Source of the DNA: JBCAXA01 sp038749025
GTDB lineage: Bacteria; Pseudomonadota; Gammaproteobacteria; Steroidobacterales; Woeseiaceae
Reading direction: 5' to 3'
DNA length: 64,000 bases
Assembly: GCA_038749025.1 (NCBI GenBank)
Contig: JBCDIL010000007.1
Coordinates: 107,513-171,512 of the forward strand
This document shows, in pieces, positions 17,808 to 26,455 of the stretch. Positions within the stretch are counted from its first letter, which is position 1. Every line of letters starts with the position of its first letter. A model generated the notes under the pieces. That model worked only from the letters and a program-made list of their open reading frames with translations. It ran no database searches and was not told the origin of the DNA. The translations under genes were made by a program, and so were the position numbers.

Positions 17808-19793
17808 ATTTTCGGAGTCTGTTACTACCCAGAGCATTGGCCCGAGTCGCAATGGCCGACCGACGCCACGCGAATGGCCGAACTCGGCCTCAGTGTCGTA
17901 CGAATCGGTGAATTCGCTTGGTCGAGGCTAGAACCTCAACCGGGACAGCTAGAGTTCGAATGGCTGGATCGCGCCCTCGACACGCTCGCCGCCGAAGGCC
18001 TCGGTGTGATCATCGGTACGCCAACCGCGACCCCACCGAAGTGGCTCATCGATCAGTACCCGGACATCCTGGCGACGGACCCGTCGACGGGTCGCGTTCG
18101 TCGGTTCGGATCGCGTCGTCACTACGATTTCTCGAGCGCTGACTATCGGCGCGAAAGCCTACGCATAACGGCGATGCTGGCCGATCGTTACGGTCAGGAC
18201 CCTCGCATCGTTGGTTGGCAGACCGACAACGAGCTGGGTTGTCATGACACAACCCTCAGTATCTCACCGGCCGCGGTCGCCGCGTTCCGCGTTTGGTGCG
18301 CCGAGCGCTACGGGTCGATTGACACACTCAACGCCGCCTGGGGGAACGTGTTCTGGTCAATGGAATACCGCGACTTCGATGCCATCGACGCCCCGTATGG
18401 CACCGTGACCGAACCTAACCCAGCACACCAACTCGCCTATCGGCGCTTCGCGTCCGATCAACTAATCGACTTTCATGGTGCGATGGTCGCCGCTTTGCGC
18501 GCTCGAATCGATCAGCAGCAATTCGTTACACATAACTTCATTCCGATGAGCGACACCGCAGCGGACAATGCCGCACTCGCGGCGCCGCTCGATTTTCCGA
18601 GCTACGACAGCTATCCGCTCGGACGCACCGACGAGATTCTTCACGACCGTGTTCCGGCCGAAGAGTTCGCCGCGGTCCAGCGCACAGGTCACCCCGACCT
18701 GACTGCATTTTTGCTCGACCAAGTTAGGGCGCTCGGTGACCGCCCCTTTTGGATCATGGAACAACAACCCGGTCCGGTGAATTGGGCGCCCGCCAATCCT
18801 TCACCATTGCCGGGGATGGTGCGACTCTGGACGATCGAGGCATTCGCACACGGCGCCGATTGCGTCAGCTTCTTCCGCTGGCGCCAAGCGCCGTTCGCAC
18901 AAGAACAAATGCACGCGGGCCTGCGACGACCGGACGATGCGCCAGCGCGGCGCTGGCCAGAAATTGCGGCGGTTATTGCCGAAGTGCAAACCGCAGCCCT
19001 TTCGGCACCGACGACTGTGCAAGCTCCCGTGGCCCTGTTAACCGACGTCGACAGTGAATGGATAACCAACATCGAGCGCCAGTCCGCGGACTACCGCCTG
19101 GGCAACGTCCAATTGGAGTTCTATCGGGCGTTTCGAGAGCTAGGCCTCAATATCGACATCGTCTCGGCGAACGACCCGCTCGATCACTACGCGCTGGTTG
19201 CCGTGCCTTGCTTGGCATCGATCGATACGTCATTCGTTGAGCGTGCCAAGGCCAGTAAGGCCCAGATTATCTTCGGTCCCAGAAGTGGATCCAAGACGCG
19301 CGAGTTTTGTATCCCTGCGGAACTCGCGCCCGGCCCGCTGCAAAAACCGCTGGGGCTTGTGGTTACTGAAGTTGAAACGCTTCGCCCCGGCGCGCGCGAC
19401 GCGTTCCAATGGCGAGGGCAGTCATACCGTACCAGCCTGTGGCGCGAGCATCTCGAGGTCAGCCAACAGCACGTGGCCGCCCATTTTGACGATGGGGGTC
19501 CCGCGGTGGTGCAGGTGGGTTCTCTTAGTTACCTAGCCAGTCTCCCGGACCGAGATTTCCTCGTCGACTATTTTGCAGCCTTCTGCAAGCAACGCGGGAT
19601 AGCGACGCAGCGCTTGCCGGACGGCGTGCGTTTGCGGCGGCGTGGAGACCTAACGTTCGCGTTCAACTATAGCCATAGCAGCTACACGATCGAGGTTCCG
19701 ACCAACAGCGAATTTGTGATTGGTAACAGCTCGATCGGCCCACAAGACCTCGCGGTCTGGCGCAATACCAATAACAAGACAAGCGGAAACTAA
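17808..19793 (+). CDS. GH42 beta-galactosidase, apparent ATT start
   Basis: This is a family 42 glycoside hydrolase of about 661 residues. The conserved N-terminal strand FGVCYYPEHWPE is encoded at 17811-17846, upstream of the first ATG (17874). There is no ATG, GTG, TTG or CTG in frame between the stop TAG at 17793 and 17874. The ATT at 17808, eight bases after an AGGGGG Shine-Dalgarno, gives a full-length product. With that start, the acid/base is Glu142 (QTDNELG) and the nucleophile Glu318 (WIMEQQPG), close to the Thermus enzyme (141 and 312). A trimerisation domain and a small C-terminal beta domain follow. No signal peptide is seen, so it acts in the cytoplasm on imported galactosides. 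The symporter gene follows after 2 bp. Confidence 0.9.
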   Translation: MFGVCYYPEHWPESQWPTDATRMAELGLSVVRIGEFAWSRLEPQPGQLEFEWLDRALDTLAAEGLGVIIGTPTATPPKWLIDQYPDILATDPSTGRVRRFGSRRHYDFSSADYRRESLRITAMLADRYGQDPRIVGWQTDNELGCHDTTLSISPAAVAAFRVWCAERYGSIDTLNAAWGNVFWSMEYRDFDAIDAPYGTVTEPNPAHQLAYRRFASDQLIDFHGAMVAALRARIDQQQFVTHNFIPMSDTAADNAALAAPLDFPSYDSYPLGRTDEILHDRVPAEEFAAVQRTGHPDLTAFLLDQVRALGDRPFWIMEQQPGPVNWAPANPSPLPGMVRLWTIEAFAHGADCVSFFRWRQAPFAQEQMHAGLRRPDDAPARRWPEIAAVIAEVQTAALSAPTTVQAPVALLTDVDSEWITNIERQSADYRLGNVQLEFYRAFRELGLNIDIVSANDPLDHYALVAVPCLASIDTSFVERAKASKAQIIFGPRSGSKTREFCIPAELAPGPLQKPLGLVVTEVETLRPGARDAFQWRGQSYRTSLWREHLEVSQQHVAAHFDDGGPAVVQVGSLSYLASLPDRDFLVDYFAAFCKQRGIATQRLPDGVRLRRRGDLTFAFNYSHSSYTIEVPTNSEFVIGNSSIGPQDLAVWRNTNNKTSGN

Positions 19794-19795
19794 CC

Positions 19796-21256
19796 ATGAC
19801 GCTACAGGCACTGATTTTTGTGGGCATCACTGTGTTGATTGCTTTTCTGACCTACCTTAAGTGTCGACAAGCGGGACCGGCGACGGAAAAATCTACAGAA
19901 GCAGCAAATCGCGAAGTGTTCCTTGCCGGCGGTGGATTGTCTTGGTTTTTCGTAGCGGGCTCGATCACTCTGACCAATCTCAGCACGGATCAGCTCGTCG
20001 GCATGAATGGGAACCAGATGGCCCTGCTCGCCTGGTGGGAGTTCGCGGCCGTCGCTGGGTTACTGATTCTCGCCAAAGTGTTCCTACCAGTTTATTACCG
20101 TTACGGCTGCACAACCACGACGGAGCTGCTCGAGAAACGCTACAACAACCATCACATTCGTGCGCTCATCGCCGTGTTATTCTTACTCGGCAATGTCTTC
20201 ATCTTTATTCCATCGATGCTCTATACCGGCTCTCTTTTCATGAAAAGCATGTTCGGGCTCGATGCGCCGATCATTGCGATTGCAGGAGGCTTCGCGTTGG
20301 TCGGCGCAGCCTACGCCGTGTTTGGTGGCTTGCGCGCAGTTGCGGTATCGGATGCGTATAGCGGCATCCTGCTTTTATCGCTCGGCTTGCTGGTCGTCTA
20401 CCTCGCACTGGCCGCCATCAATTTTGATTTCAGTGGCATTCCAAAAGAGCGATTGACGCTCGTCGGTGGCAACGACAGCCCGATACCGTGGCATACACTG
20501 TTCACCGGGATGATCTTTATCCAAATGTTCTACTGGAGTACGAACCAAACGATAACGCAGCGTGCGATGGCTTCTCCCACGCTGCAAGAAGGCCAAAAAG
20601 GCGTCTTTGTCGCTGCCGGGATTCGCTTCTTGTTGGTACCACCAATGATTGTTCTGCCCGGCATCGTCTCGTACAAGCTTTATGGCGATATTGATGATGC
20701 AGCCTACGGTCAAATTGTTGCCGACGTGCTACCCAGCGCCTTGTCTGGCGCCTTTGCCGCGGCAATAGCGGCCGCCGTCCTGACGAGCGTCAATTCGATC
20801 TTAAACGCCAGTACGGCGCTGTACGTGTGTGACCTGCATGAAAAATACGTTGGAAAGACACCAAACGTGCCCCGGCTAAATGCCATTATCACGGCGATTA
20901 TCGTTATTGTCGGGCTAACGCTCGTGCCGATCTACGCCAAGGCCGAGAGCATCATAAATCTAATACAACAACTGTATGGGCTGCTGAGTATGCCAATCTT
21001 GTCCGCGTTTATTGTCGGCCTGCTGTTCAGCGATGTCGACTATCGCGCGGCGATTATCGCCGTTGTCTTCGGGGTTGTTTTTTACGGTCTACTGACGTGG
21101 TGGGAGCCCGTGCATTACATTCATCTGATGTTTGTCACGCTCATCAGCTGCGTCGCGGTCGCGATTTGGATCAGTCGAATCGGTTTCGGTACGCGACCAC
21201 GCTATGTCGGCCTTAACCACGACGAACCACCACCCGGTCAGGCAGTCACAGACTAA
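19796..21256 (+). CDS. Sodium:solute symporter (SSS family), probable galactose/galactoside transporter
   Basis: This 486-residue polytopic inner-membrane protein has about 13 hydrophobic segments. It shows SSS-family features: FVAGSITLTNLSTDQLVGMNG in TM1-2, GGLRAVAVSDAYSG in the middle and AAAIAAAVLTSVNSILNAST in TM8 (the Na2-site region with Ser residues). This arrangement resembles SglT/SGLT sugar transporters. It starts 2 bp after the beta-galactosidase gene and ends in a 4-bp overlap with the alpha-galactosidase stop. The context implies import of galactose or small galactosides across the inner membrane after TonB-dependent uptake. Confidence 0.92.
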   Translation: MTLQALIFVGITVLIAFLTYLKCRQAGPATEKSTEAANREVFLAGGGLSWFFVAGSITLTNLSTDQLVGMNGNQMALLAWWEFAAVAGLLILAKVFLPVYYRYGCTTTTELLEKRYNNHHIRALIAVLFLLGNVFIFIPSMLYTGSLFMKSMFGLDAPIIAIAGGFALVGAAYAVFGGLRAVAVSDAYSGILLLSLGLLVVYLALAAINFDFSGIPKERLTLVGGNDSPIPWHTLFTGMIFIQMFYWSTNQTITQRAMASPTLQEGQKGVFVAAGIRFLLVPPMIVLPGIVSYKLYGDIDDAAYGQIVADVLPSALSGAFAAAIAAAVLTSVNSILNASTALYVCDLHEKYVGKTPNVPRLNAIITAIIVIVGLTLVPIYAKAESIINLIQQLYGLLSMPILSAFIVGLLFSDVDYRAAIIAVVFGVVFYGLLTWWEPVHYIHLMFVTLISCVAVAIWISRIGFGTRPRYVGLNHDEPPPGQAVTD

Positions 21257-23358
21257 CAGCGTTCCAGTGAGTAAATTACAGCCGTTTGTGGCTTTGCAAC
21301 TCGCATCGGCAAACCGATACGCATTAACGCATCACCGGTGAATGCTTCGCCGCCGATCGTGTCCGCCTCGATCGACATCGGCCATACCGTGTCGATGCGG
21401 TAGTTCGCCTGGGCATCAAGGCCGCGCAAGCGCAGTCTAGGCGACCACGCGACCGCAGCACTAGCGACGATCGCGTGCAAAAACAGCGCACGCTCGCCGC
21501 TCGCCGCGACAATCCCATGGGCATGCTCGTGGGCTGGTGTCTGGAGCGACACGGTATCGCCGTTGTGCATCCACGACCGGTTGGCCTTGTAGAGTGCAAT
21601 GGCCGCCATCAGAGTTGCACGTTCGTCGTCGTCGAGCTCACGAACATCCGCCTCAACGCCCATATGCCCAAACATGGCCACGGCAGCGCGGAACGCCATA
21701 TCAAAACGCCGGCCCGTGATGTGGCAATCACGAGGCCCAACATGGGCGCCCATGACCTCTGGTGGGAAAACTGTCGCGAAGCCTCGCTGAATCGACAAGC
21801 GATCAAGCGCATCATTGCTATCGGAGGTCCAGATTCGGTCAGTTCGCGCCAATATACCGAGATCCGCGCGTCCGCCCCCCGATGCACAGCTTTCGATTTC
21901 TACGGCCGGATGACGATCGCGCAGCGCATCGAGCAACGCATACAGTTCACGCGTGTGGCGATAGGCGATCGGCGTTCCACCCGCGCCGCCGGGTTGCGCA
22001 AGATCGCGATTCATGTCCCATTTCAAATAGCCGATGGGTACCTCGCTTAACAAGGCGTCGATACAACCGAACAGGTAATCGCAAACCTCGCGGCGCGACA
22101 AATCGAGCAGTAGCTGGTTGCGCGCCATAACGACATCTACCCCCGGTAGAGACTGGACCCAGTCCGGATGTGCCCGATATAGCTCGCTATTGGGATTGAC
22201 CATTTCCGGCTCAATCCACAGGCCGAACTCCATGCCGGCCTCAATTACGCGTTCTGCAATTGGCCCCAAGCCATCGGGAAACTTGTGTCGATCGACGGTC
22301 CAATCACCTAGCGCCGCCGTGTCGTCGTTGCGACCGACAAACCAGCCATCATCAAGGACGAATCGTTCGATCCCGATCCTGGCTGCCGCATCGATCAAGC
22401 TGGGGAGCACCTTCGCGTTCACGTCGAAGTAGACCGCTTCCCAGGTATTAAAGTGAACCGGTCGAGGCTTGGCGTGAAAGGCTGGCCGCAACACATGACG
22501 GCGCACATAGCGGTGAAATGCTGTCGCGACGCCATCCATGCCACGGGCCGAGAACGAACCGATGACCGCTGGGGCCGTAACAGACTCGCCGGGCTTCAGT
22601 GACAGCTCGCCCGGCAACCAAACGCACTCCAGCGCGGCATACCGGCGTCCATCCGGCAACGATTCAACCGTATCGCGAAAGTTTCCGCTCCAGGCGAGGT
22701 GTAAGCCAAGTGTTGCACCTTTCGCCAAACTATCCGTTGCTTCGTGGCACCAAACCGTTGGGGCGGTGTGGTGAGATGTGCGACCGGCGCGGTTTTCACG
22801 AACCCAGGCACCGGTGAACGGTTCGACCGTTTGCAGTTGACTCTCGAACGCCCAGCGACCGTGCCACGACGTGACAGACCAATCGGCATCCACCGGCACG
22901 CACAGTGACGGCAAACGATGCACTGACACAGCGGCATCGCCTTGGTTGGTAAGTGTAACGGTGACGGTAACCACGTCGGTCACAGGGTCCATCGTCAACC
23001 GATGGGTCAATTCGATACCGGTCGTCGCGCATGACGAGGTAAACGCCAACGCGTCCTCATGCTCGGTAACGGCACACACTTGCGCGGCGGTGCCCCACCC
23101 TTGCCCGCCGCGATTGACGTCCAGCGCGACCGCGCCCGCGAACCCAAAGCCGCGTTGCGGCGTCAGCGCAAGCGCCGCCTGAGAATCGGCACTTGCTGGC
23201 GCCGCCGGTCGGCGCCACAGCGTATGCAATGACTCCGTCAAGTCGGTCACCAACGTCGGGCCCCAATAACGCAGCACAGGCTGACCACCACGGGTATCAA
23301 CGATGAGTTGCGTATGTTGCCCCCGGAGGGTCCATAAATCTGTGGGACGGGTAGTCAC
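21253..23358 (-). CDS. GH36 alpha-galactosidase
   Basis: This 701-residue protein has an N-terminal beta-supersandwich (residues 1-280), a catalytic (beta/alpha)8 barrel and a C-terminal beta domain. The nucleophile is Asp448 in YLKWDMNRDL. The acid/base is Asp513 in IWTSDSNDALDR, after the substrate-binding CASGGGRADLG. VLDDGWF and LWIEPEMVNPNS are further GH36 signatures. No signal peptide is present, so cytoplasmic hydrolysis of alpha-1,6-galactosides such as melibiose or raffinose-family fragments is likely. It has its own upstream region and is convergent with the symporter, the two stops sharing CTAA. It adds a second way of releasing galactose to the locus. Confidence 0.94.
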   Translation of the reverse strand: MTTRPTDLWTLRGQHTQLIVDTRGGQPVLRYWGPTLVTDLTESLHTLWRRPAAPASADSQAALALTPQRGFGFAGAVALDVNRGGQGWGTAAQVCAVTEHEDALAFTSSCATTGIELTHRLTMDPVTDVVTVTVTLTNQGDAAVSVHRLPSLCVPVDADWSVTSWHGRWAFESQLQTVEPFTGAWVRENRAGRTSHHTAPTVWCHEATDSLAKGATLGLHLAWSGNFRDTVESLPDGRRYAALECVWLPGELSLKPGESVTAPAVIGSFSARGMDGVATAFHRYVRRHVLRPAFHAKPRPVHFNTWEAVYFDVNAKVLPSLIDAAARIGIERFVLDDGWFVGRNDDTAALGDWTVDRHKFPDGLGPIAERVIEAGMEFGLWIEPEMVNPNSELYRAHPDWVQSLPGVDVVMARNQLLLDLSRREVCDYLFGCIDALLSEVPIGYLKWDMNRDLAQPGGAGGTPIAYRHTRELYALLDALRDRHPAVEIESCASGGGRADLGILARTDRIWTSDSNDALDRLSIQRGFATVFPPEVMGAHVGPRDCHITGRRFDMAFRAAVAMFGHMGVEADVRELDDDERATLMAAIALYKANRSWMHNGDTVSLQTPAHEHAHGIVAASGERALFLHAIVASAAVAWSPRLRLRGLDAQANYRIDTVWPMSIEADTIGGEAFTGDALMRIGLPMRVAKPQTAVIYSLERC

Positions 23359-23491
23359 GTCGTTTACACTGTCCGAGAGTTTTTAAAAGCGATGCCGCGT
23401 GCGGGACGATAAAGATGGCGGGTAGTCGATTACAACCCCCCGAGGTCAATTACACCGAATTCAAGGAAGCAACGTCGGAGCATAACCCTCG

Positions 23492-24277
23492 ATGAGTACC
23501 CACGCGACGGCGACGCGCCAGTGGACAAACAAGGAACTCGACAAGCTGCAACGAGAAGACGGTTTTCGATTGCGCGGTCTCGAGACCACACGACTCGATA
23601 CGTTCATCGATGCCGCATTTGCTTTTGTTTTGACGCTGCTCGTCATTTCGTTCGATGACATTCCGTCCAATCGTGAAGAGCTCGTCGAAGCGACAAAACG
23701 GATACCCGCATTCGCTGCCAGTTTTGCGACGCTAATGATGTTTTGGTTATCGCATCGCACGTGGAGTCGCCGTTACGGACTGGAGACGCGTAGCACCGTC
23801 ATAATGTCGCTGTCGCTTATTTTTGTCGTGCTGGTCTATGTCTACCCACTGCGGGCGATTTTTGAGGGCATGTTTGACTCGATTTCGGGGGGCTTCTTGC
23901 AATCCTCTTTCGCCATTGACGACTTCTTTACGCTGCGACTGATGTTCGGCTTCTATTCGATCGGCTTCCTCGCGATGAGCGTTTTGATGCAACGGCTCTA
24001 CGCAGCGGCCACGTTACGCGCAGACGAATTGGGCTTGGACACAGTCGAGCGTCGCCAGACGCGAATCGATCAATTGAGCTGGGTATACTCGAACGTATTC
24101 GCGATCGTATCGATTGCTATCGCCGCGTTTACACCCGACGGTATCTGGATTACCGGCGCCGGTTACATCTATTTCGTGATGCTAGCAACGCGACCATTTA
24201 TGTTGCGGCTACTACACAACCGCTGGGCCAGCGCTAACCAAGCTGCGCAGCCAGCTCGCGCCGAAACCGGCGACTGA
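23492..24277 (+). CDS. TMEM175/DUF1211-like membrane protein
   Basis: This 261-residue protein begins with a ~35-residue basic, charged segment, followed by six hydrophobic helices. The first helix reads RLDTFIDAAFAFVLTLLVIS, resembling the TM1 of TMEM175-type potassium channels (R-x-x-F-S-D-x-x-F-A-x-x-x-T-L). The FSD triad is FID here. TM3 contains FWLSHRTWSRR. Channel activity is inferred from family resemblance only, and the changed triad weakens it. Its 3' end overlaps the LytTR gene on the opposite strand by 44 bp. Confidence 0.75.
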   Translation: MSTHATATRQWTNKELDKLQREDGFRLRGLETTRLDTFIDAAFAFVLTLLVISFDDIPSNREELVEATKRIPAFAASFATLMMFWLSHRTWSRRYGLETRSTVIMSLSLIFVVLVYVYPLRAIFEGMFDSISGGFLQSSFAIDDFFTLRLMFGFYSIGFLAMSVLMQRLYAAATLRADELGLDTVERRQTRIDQLSWVYSNVFAIVSIAIAAFTPDGIWITGAGYIYFVMLATRPFMLRLLHNRWASANQAAQPARAETGD

Positions 24278-25139
24278 CCGGTACGGAACCGTCGGTGGTT
24301 AGGCGAATTTCACCATCGCCACTGTCGAATACTTTCATCTCAGCGATACGATCCAAATTGACGATCGCACGCCGATGCACGCGGGCGAAGCCATTCGCCG
24401 ACAACTTCGCGGAAATCGACGCCATTGTGCCGCGCAGCGGATAAACCCGCGCGCCGACGTGCAGGTTGACGTAGTTGCCGCTCGCTTCGATCCAATCAAT
24501 GTCGGACACACGTACAAGAAACTCGCGACCGAGCTTTTTCACCAAGAACCGGTCAGTGGGTTCATCGGGCCTGGCTGTCTCCCCGGTCGGGACGAATCCC
24601 GCCTCACCCTGCAGTCGGAGGACGACAAACCGGTACAAATAGATGATTGCAAGGGCCAACATGTACGTCCGGAAGTCTTTGAGGTACTCGTAAGCAAATT
24701 CGGCGAACCAATTAGGCCAGTAGTAGCTTTGTTCCTCGTAGAACAACGCAAACGAGACTTTGCGCAGCCAGTAAAACAGGATGACGTGTGCGAGAGAGAA
24801 AACGACACTGAACGCAACATGCACCGGCAGATGCTGGCGCCACGTGGTCGCCGCCAATGGGAACCGTCGATCGAATGCGGCAACCGCTGGGATTAAAACA
24901 GCCACGGCAGCGTGGCTGGTGACCTCCAGTATCCAAGGCAGCCAAACCGAGTAGGGTCGACCGGCCCGATCCAGGTCGATCCAGACAACGAGTGCGTTGG
25001 CGATACAGCTTATTAGCACCAGAGTGGCGGCGACGAGCGCCGCGTTGCGTTGCGGGTGACGCAGGTAATCTTGAACATTCACCTGCGCATCGTACCGTCG
25101 TGAAACCGCGCCGTGCGACCATTGATCCCCCAATCCCAC
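24234..25139 (-). CDS. Membrane-bound LytTR-family transcriptional regulator
   Basis: This 301-residue protein has four predicted transmembrane helices (about residues 33-175), followed by a LytTR DNA-binding domain at about 200-300. The LytTR motifs FLVKKLGREFLVRVSDIDWIEA, SGNYVNLHV and FARVHRRAIVNLDRI are clear. Such proteins read membrane signals without a separate kinase. The GTG at 25139 gives the full frame; a second GTG at 25082 would shorten the cytoplasmic N-terminus and is possible. It is divergent from an acyltransferase gene and is probably its regulator, a pairing inferred from position. Confidence 0.85.
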   Translation of the reverse strand: MGLGDQWSHGAVSRRYDAQVNVQDYLRHPQRNAALVAATLVLISCIANALVVWIDLDRAGRPYSVWLPWILEVTSHAAVAVLIPAVAAFDRRFPLAATTWRQHLPVHVAFSVVFSLAHVILFYWLRKVSFALFYEEQSYYWPNWFAEFAYEYLKDFRTYMLALAIIYLYRFVVLRLQGEAGFVPTGETARPDEPTDRFLVKKLGREFLVRVSDIDWIEASGNYVNLHVGARVYPLRGTMASISAKLSANGFARVHRRAIVNLDRIAEMKVFDSGDGEIRLTTDGSVPVSRRFRRELAAQLG

Positions 25140-25234
25140 CGGTTGTCACTTGGCGCCCGCCATTCGACCCTTGGCGCTACCCGAACACGATAGAATTCGG
25201 AGACTTAGCGATCTTTGTCCGGCTGAGCCCAGCG

Positions 25235-26455
25235 ATGAATCCATCTGCGCCCAACAGCCCGCGCCGCTACGATATCGATGCATTGCGCGTCCTCGCCTTC
25301 GGTTGCCTGATTCTCTATCACGTTGGGATGTACTACGTAGCCGACTGGGAATGGCATATCAAATCCGCCTACACGGCCGAGTGGCTGCAAGAGCCAATGC
25401 GGTTTACAAATCAGTGGCGCATGTCATTGCTGTTCGTGATCTCCGGCCTAGCACTCCGTTTCGTTTGGGGGCGCCAGAGCACTTGGCGACTAGCCGGTCG
25501 GCGCACCTGGCGTCTGCTGCTACCGCTGGTGTTCGGGATGGCTGTGATCGTCGCACCGCAGCCCTACGCGGAGATGGTCGCCGATAACACAATCTCGCCA
25601 GGATACTTAGATTTTCACTATAAATATTTGACTTTCTACGATTTTCCTGGTAACGCTTATGGTGGAGAAGACGCCATAACATGGACTTGGAACCACCTTT
25701 GGTACCTGCCCTATTTGCTCTTCTATACGCTGTTGTTGGCGCTCGTCGGCGGCCTCGCACCGACGCTATTGGCTGCGCTGGGGCAGGCATTTCGTCGTTT
25801 GCCGGTTGTCGGACTGGTTGCCCTGCCCGTCGCGGTGCTGACTGGCTACGGGATTTGGGTTTTTCCGCACTACCCGTTCATCAGCCACGCGCTAGAAGGC
25901 GACATGTACGCGCATGCACTGTACGGCACGCTGTTCCTTTGCGGCTTTCTGATCGGTCGCGATACGGCACCGTGGCAGGCTCTCGCCGGCGCGCGAGTCG
26001 CTTTGCTGGCTGTCGCCGTCATCGCCTACGCCGCGCTACGCAGCCAGGACTGGTGGGTCGGTGAGAACCCAACTCGGGCGGTGGAAGTGCTGTCGTATGT
26101 CACGATCTACCTCAACCGATGGACATGGATACTGACCATCCTGGCGTTCGGCTACGTCCATCTCAATCGACCGTCACCGTTACTGACGTATGCGACAGCA
26201 GCGATCTTCCCCTGGTACATCTTGCACCAGAGCCTGACCGTTATCGCCGGTTACAACTTGGCGCCGTTCGCGTTAGGACCGCTTGTCGAGCCGTTGCTGG
26301 TGCTAGCGATCACCGTCGTCGGTTGCGCCGTAGGCTACGAGCTCGTTATTCGCCGACTACGTTGGTTGCATCCGCTGTTCGGTGTGAATTTGCCGCCAAC
26401 CGCGACTCGGGACGACGACGGTGCTAACCCGATCGTTAGCGACTCGCCACGTTGA
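25235..26455 (+). CDS. Acyltransferase family 3 membrane protein
   Basis: This 406-residue integral membrane acyltransferase of the OafA/NodX/OpgC type has about ten hydrophobic helices. The N-terminal motif YDIDALRVLAFGCLILYHVG carries the conserved His. LLFVISGLALRFVWGR and WYILHQSLTVIAGY are also typical. It transfers acyl groups, usually acetyl or succinyl, to extracytoplasmic glycans. The ATG at 25235 was chosen because the conserved domain starts there, whereas the upstream frame lies over the divergent regulator. Its 3' end overlaps the efflux outer-membrane gene by 20 bp on opposite strands. The acceptor is unknown. Confidence 0.87.
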   Translation: MNPSAPNSPRRYDIDALRVLAFGCLILYHVGMYYVADWEWHIKSAYTAEWLQEPMRFTNQWRMSLLFVISGLALRFVWGRQSTWRLAGRRTWRLLLPLVFGMAVIVAPQPYAEMVADNTISPGYLDFHYKYLTFYDFPGNAYGGEDAITWTWNHLWYLPYLLFYTLLLALVGGLAPTLLAALGQAFRRLPVVGLVALPVAVLTGYGIWVFPHYPFISHALEGDMYAHALYGTLFLCGFLIGRDTAPWQALAGARVALLAVAVIAYAALRSQDWWVGENPTRAVEVLSYVTIYLNRWTWILTILAFGYVHLNRPSPLLTYATAAIFPWYILHQSLTVIAGYNLAPFALGPLVEPLLVLAITVVGCAVGYELVIRRLRWLHPLFGVNLPPTATRDDDGANPIVSDSPR

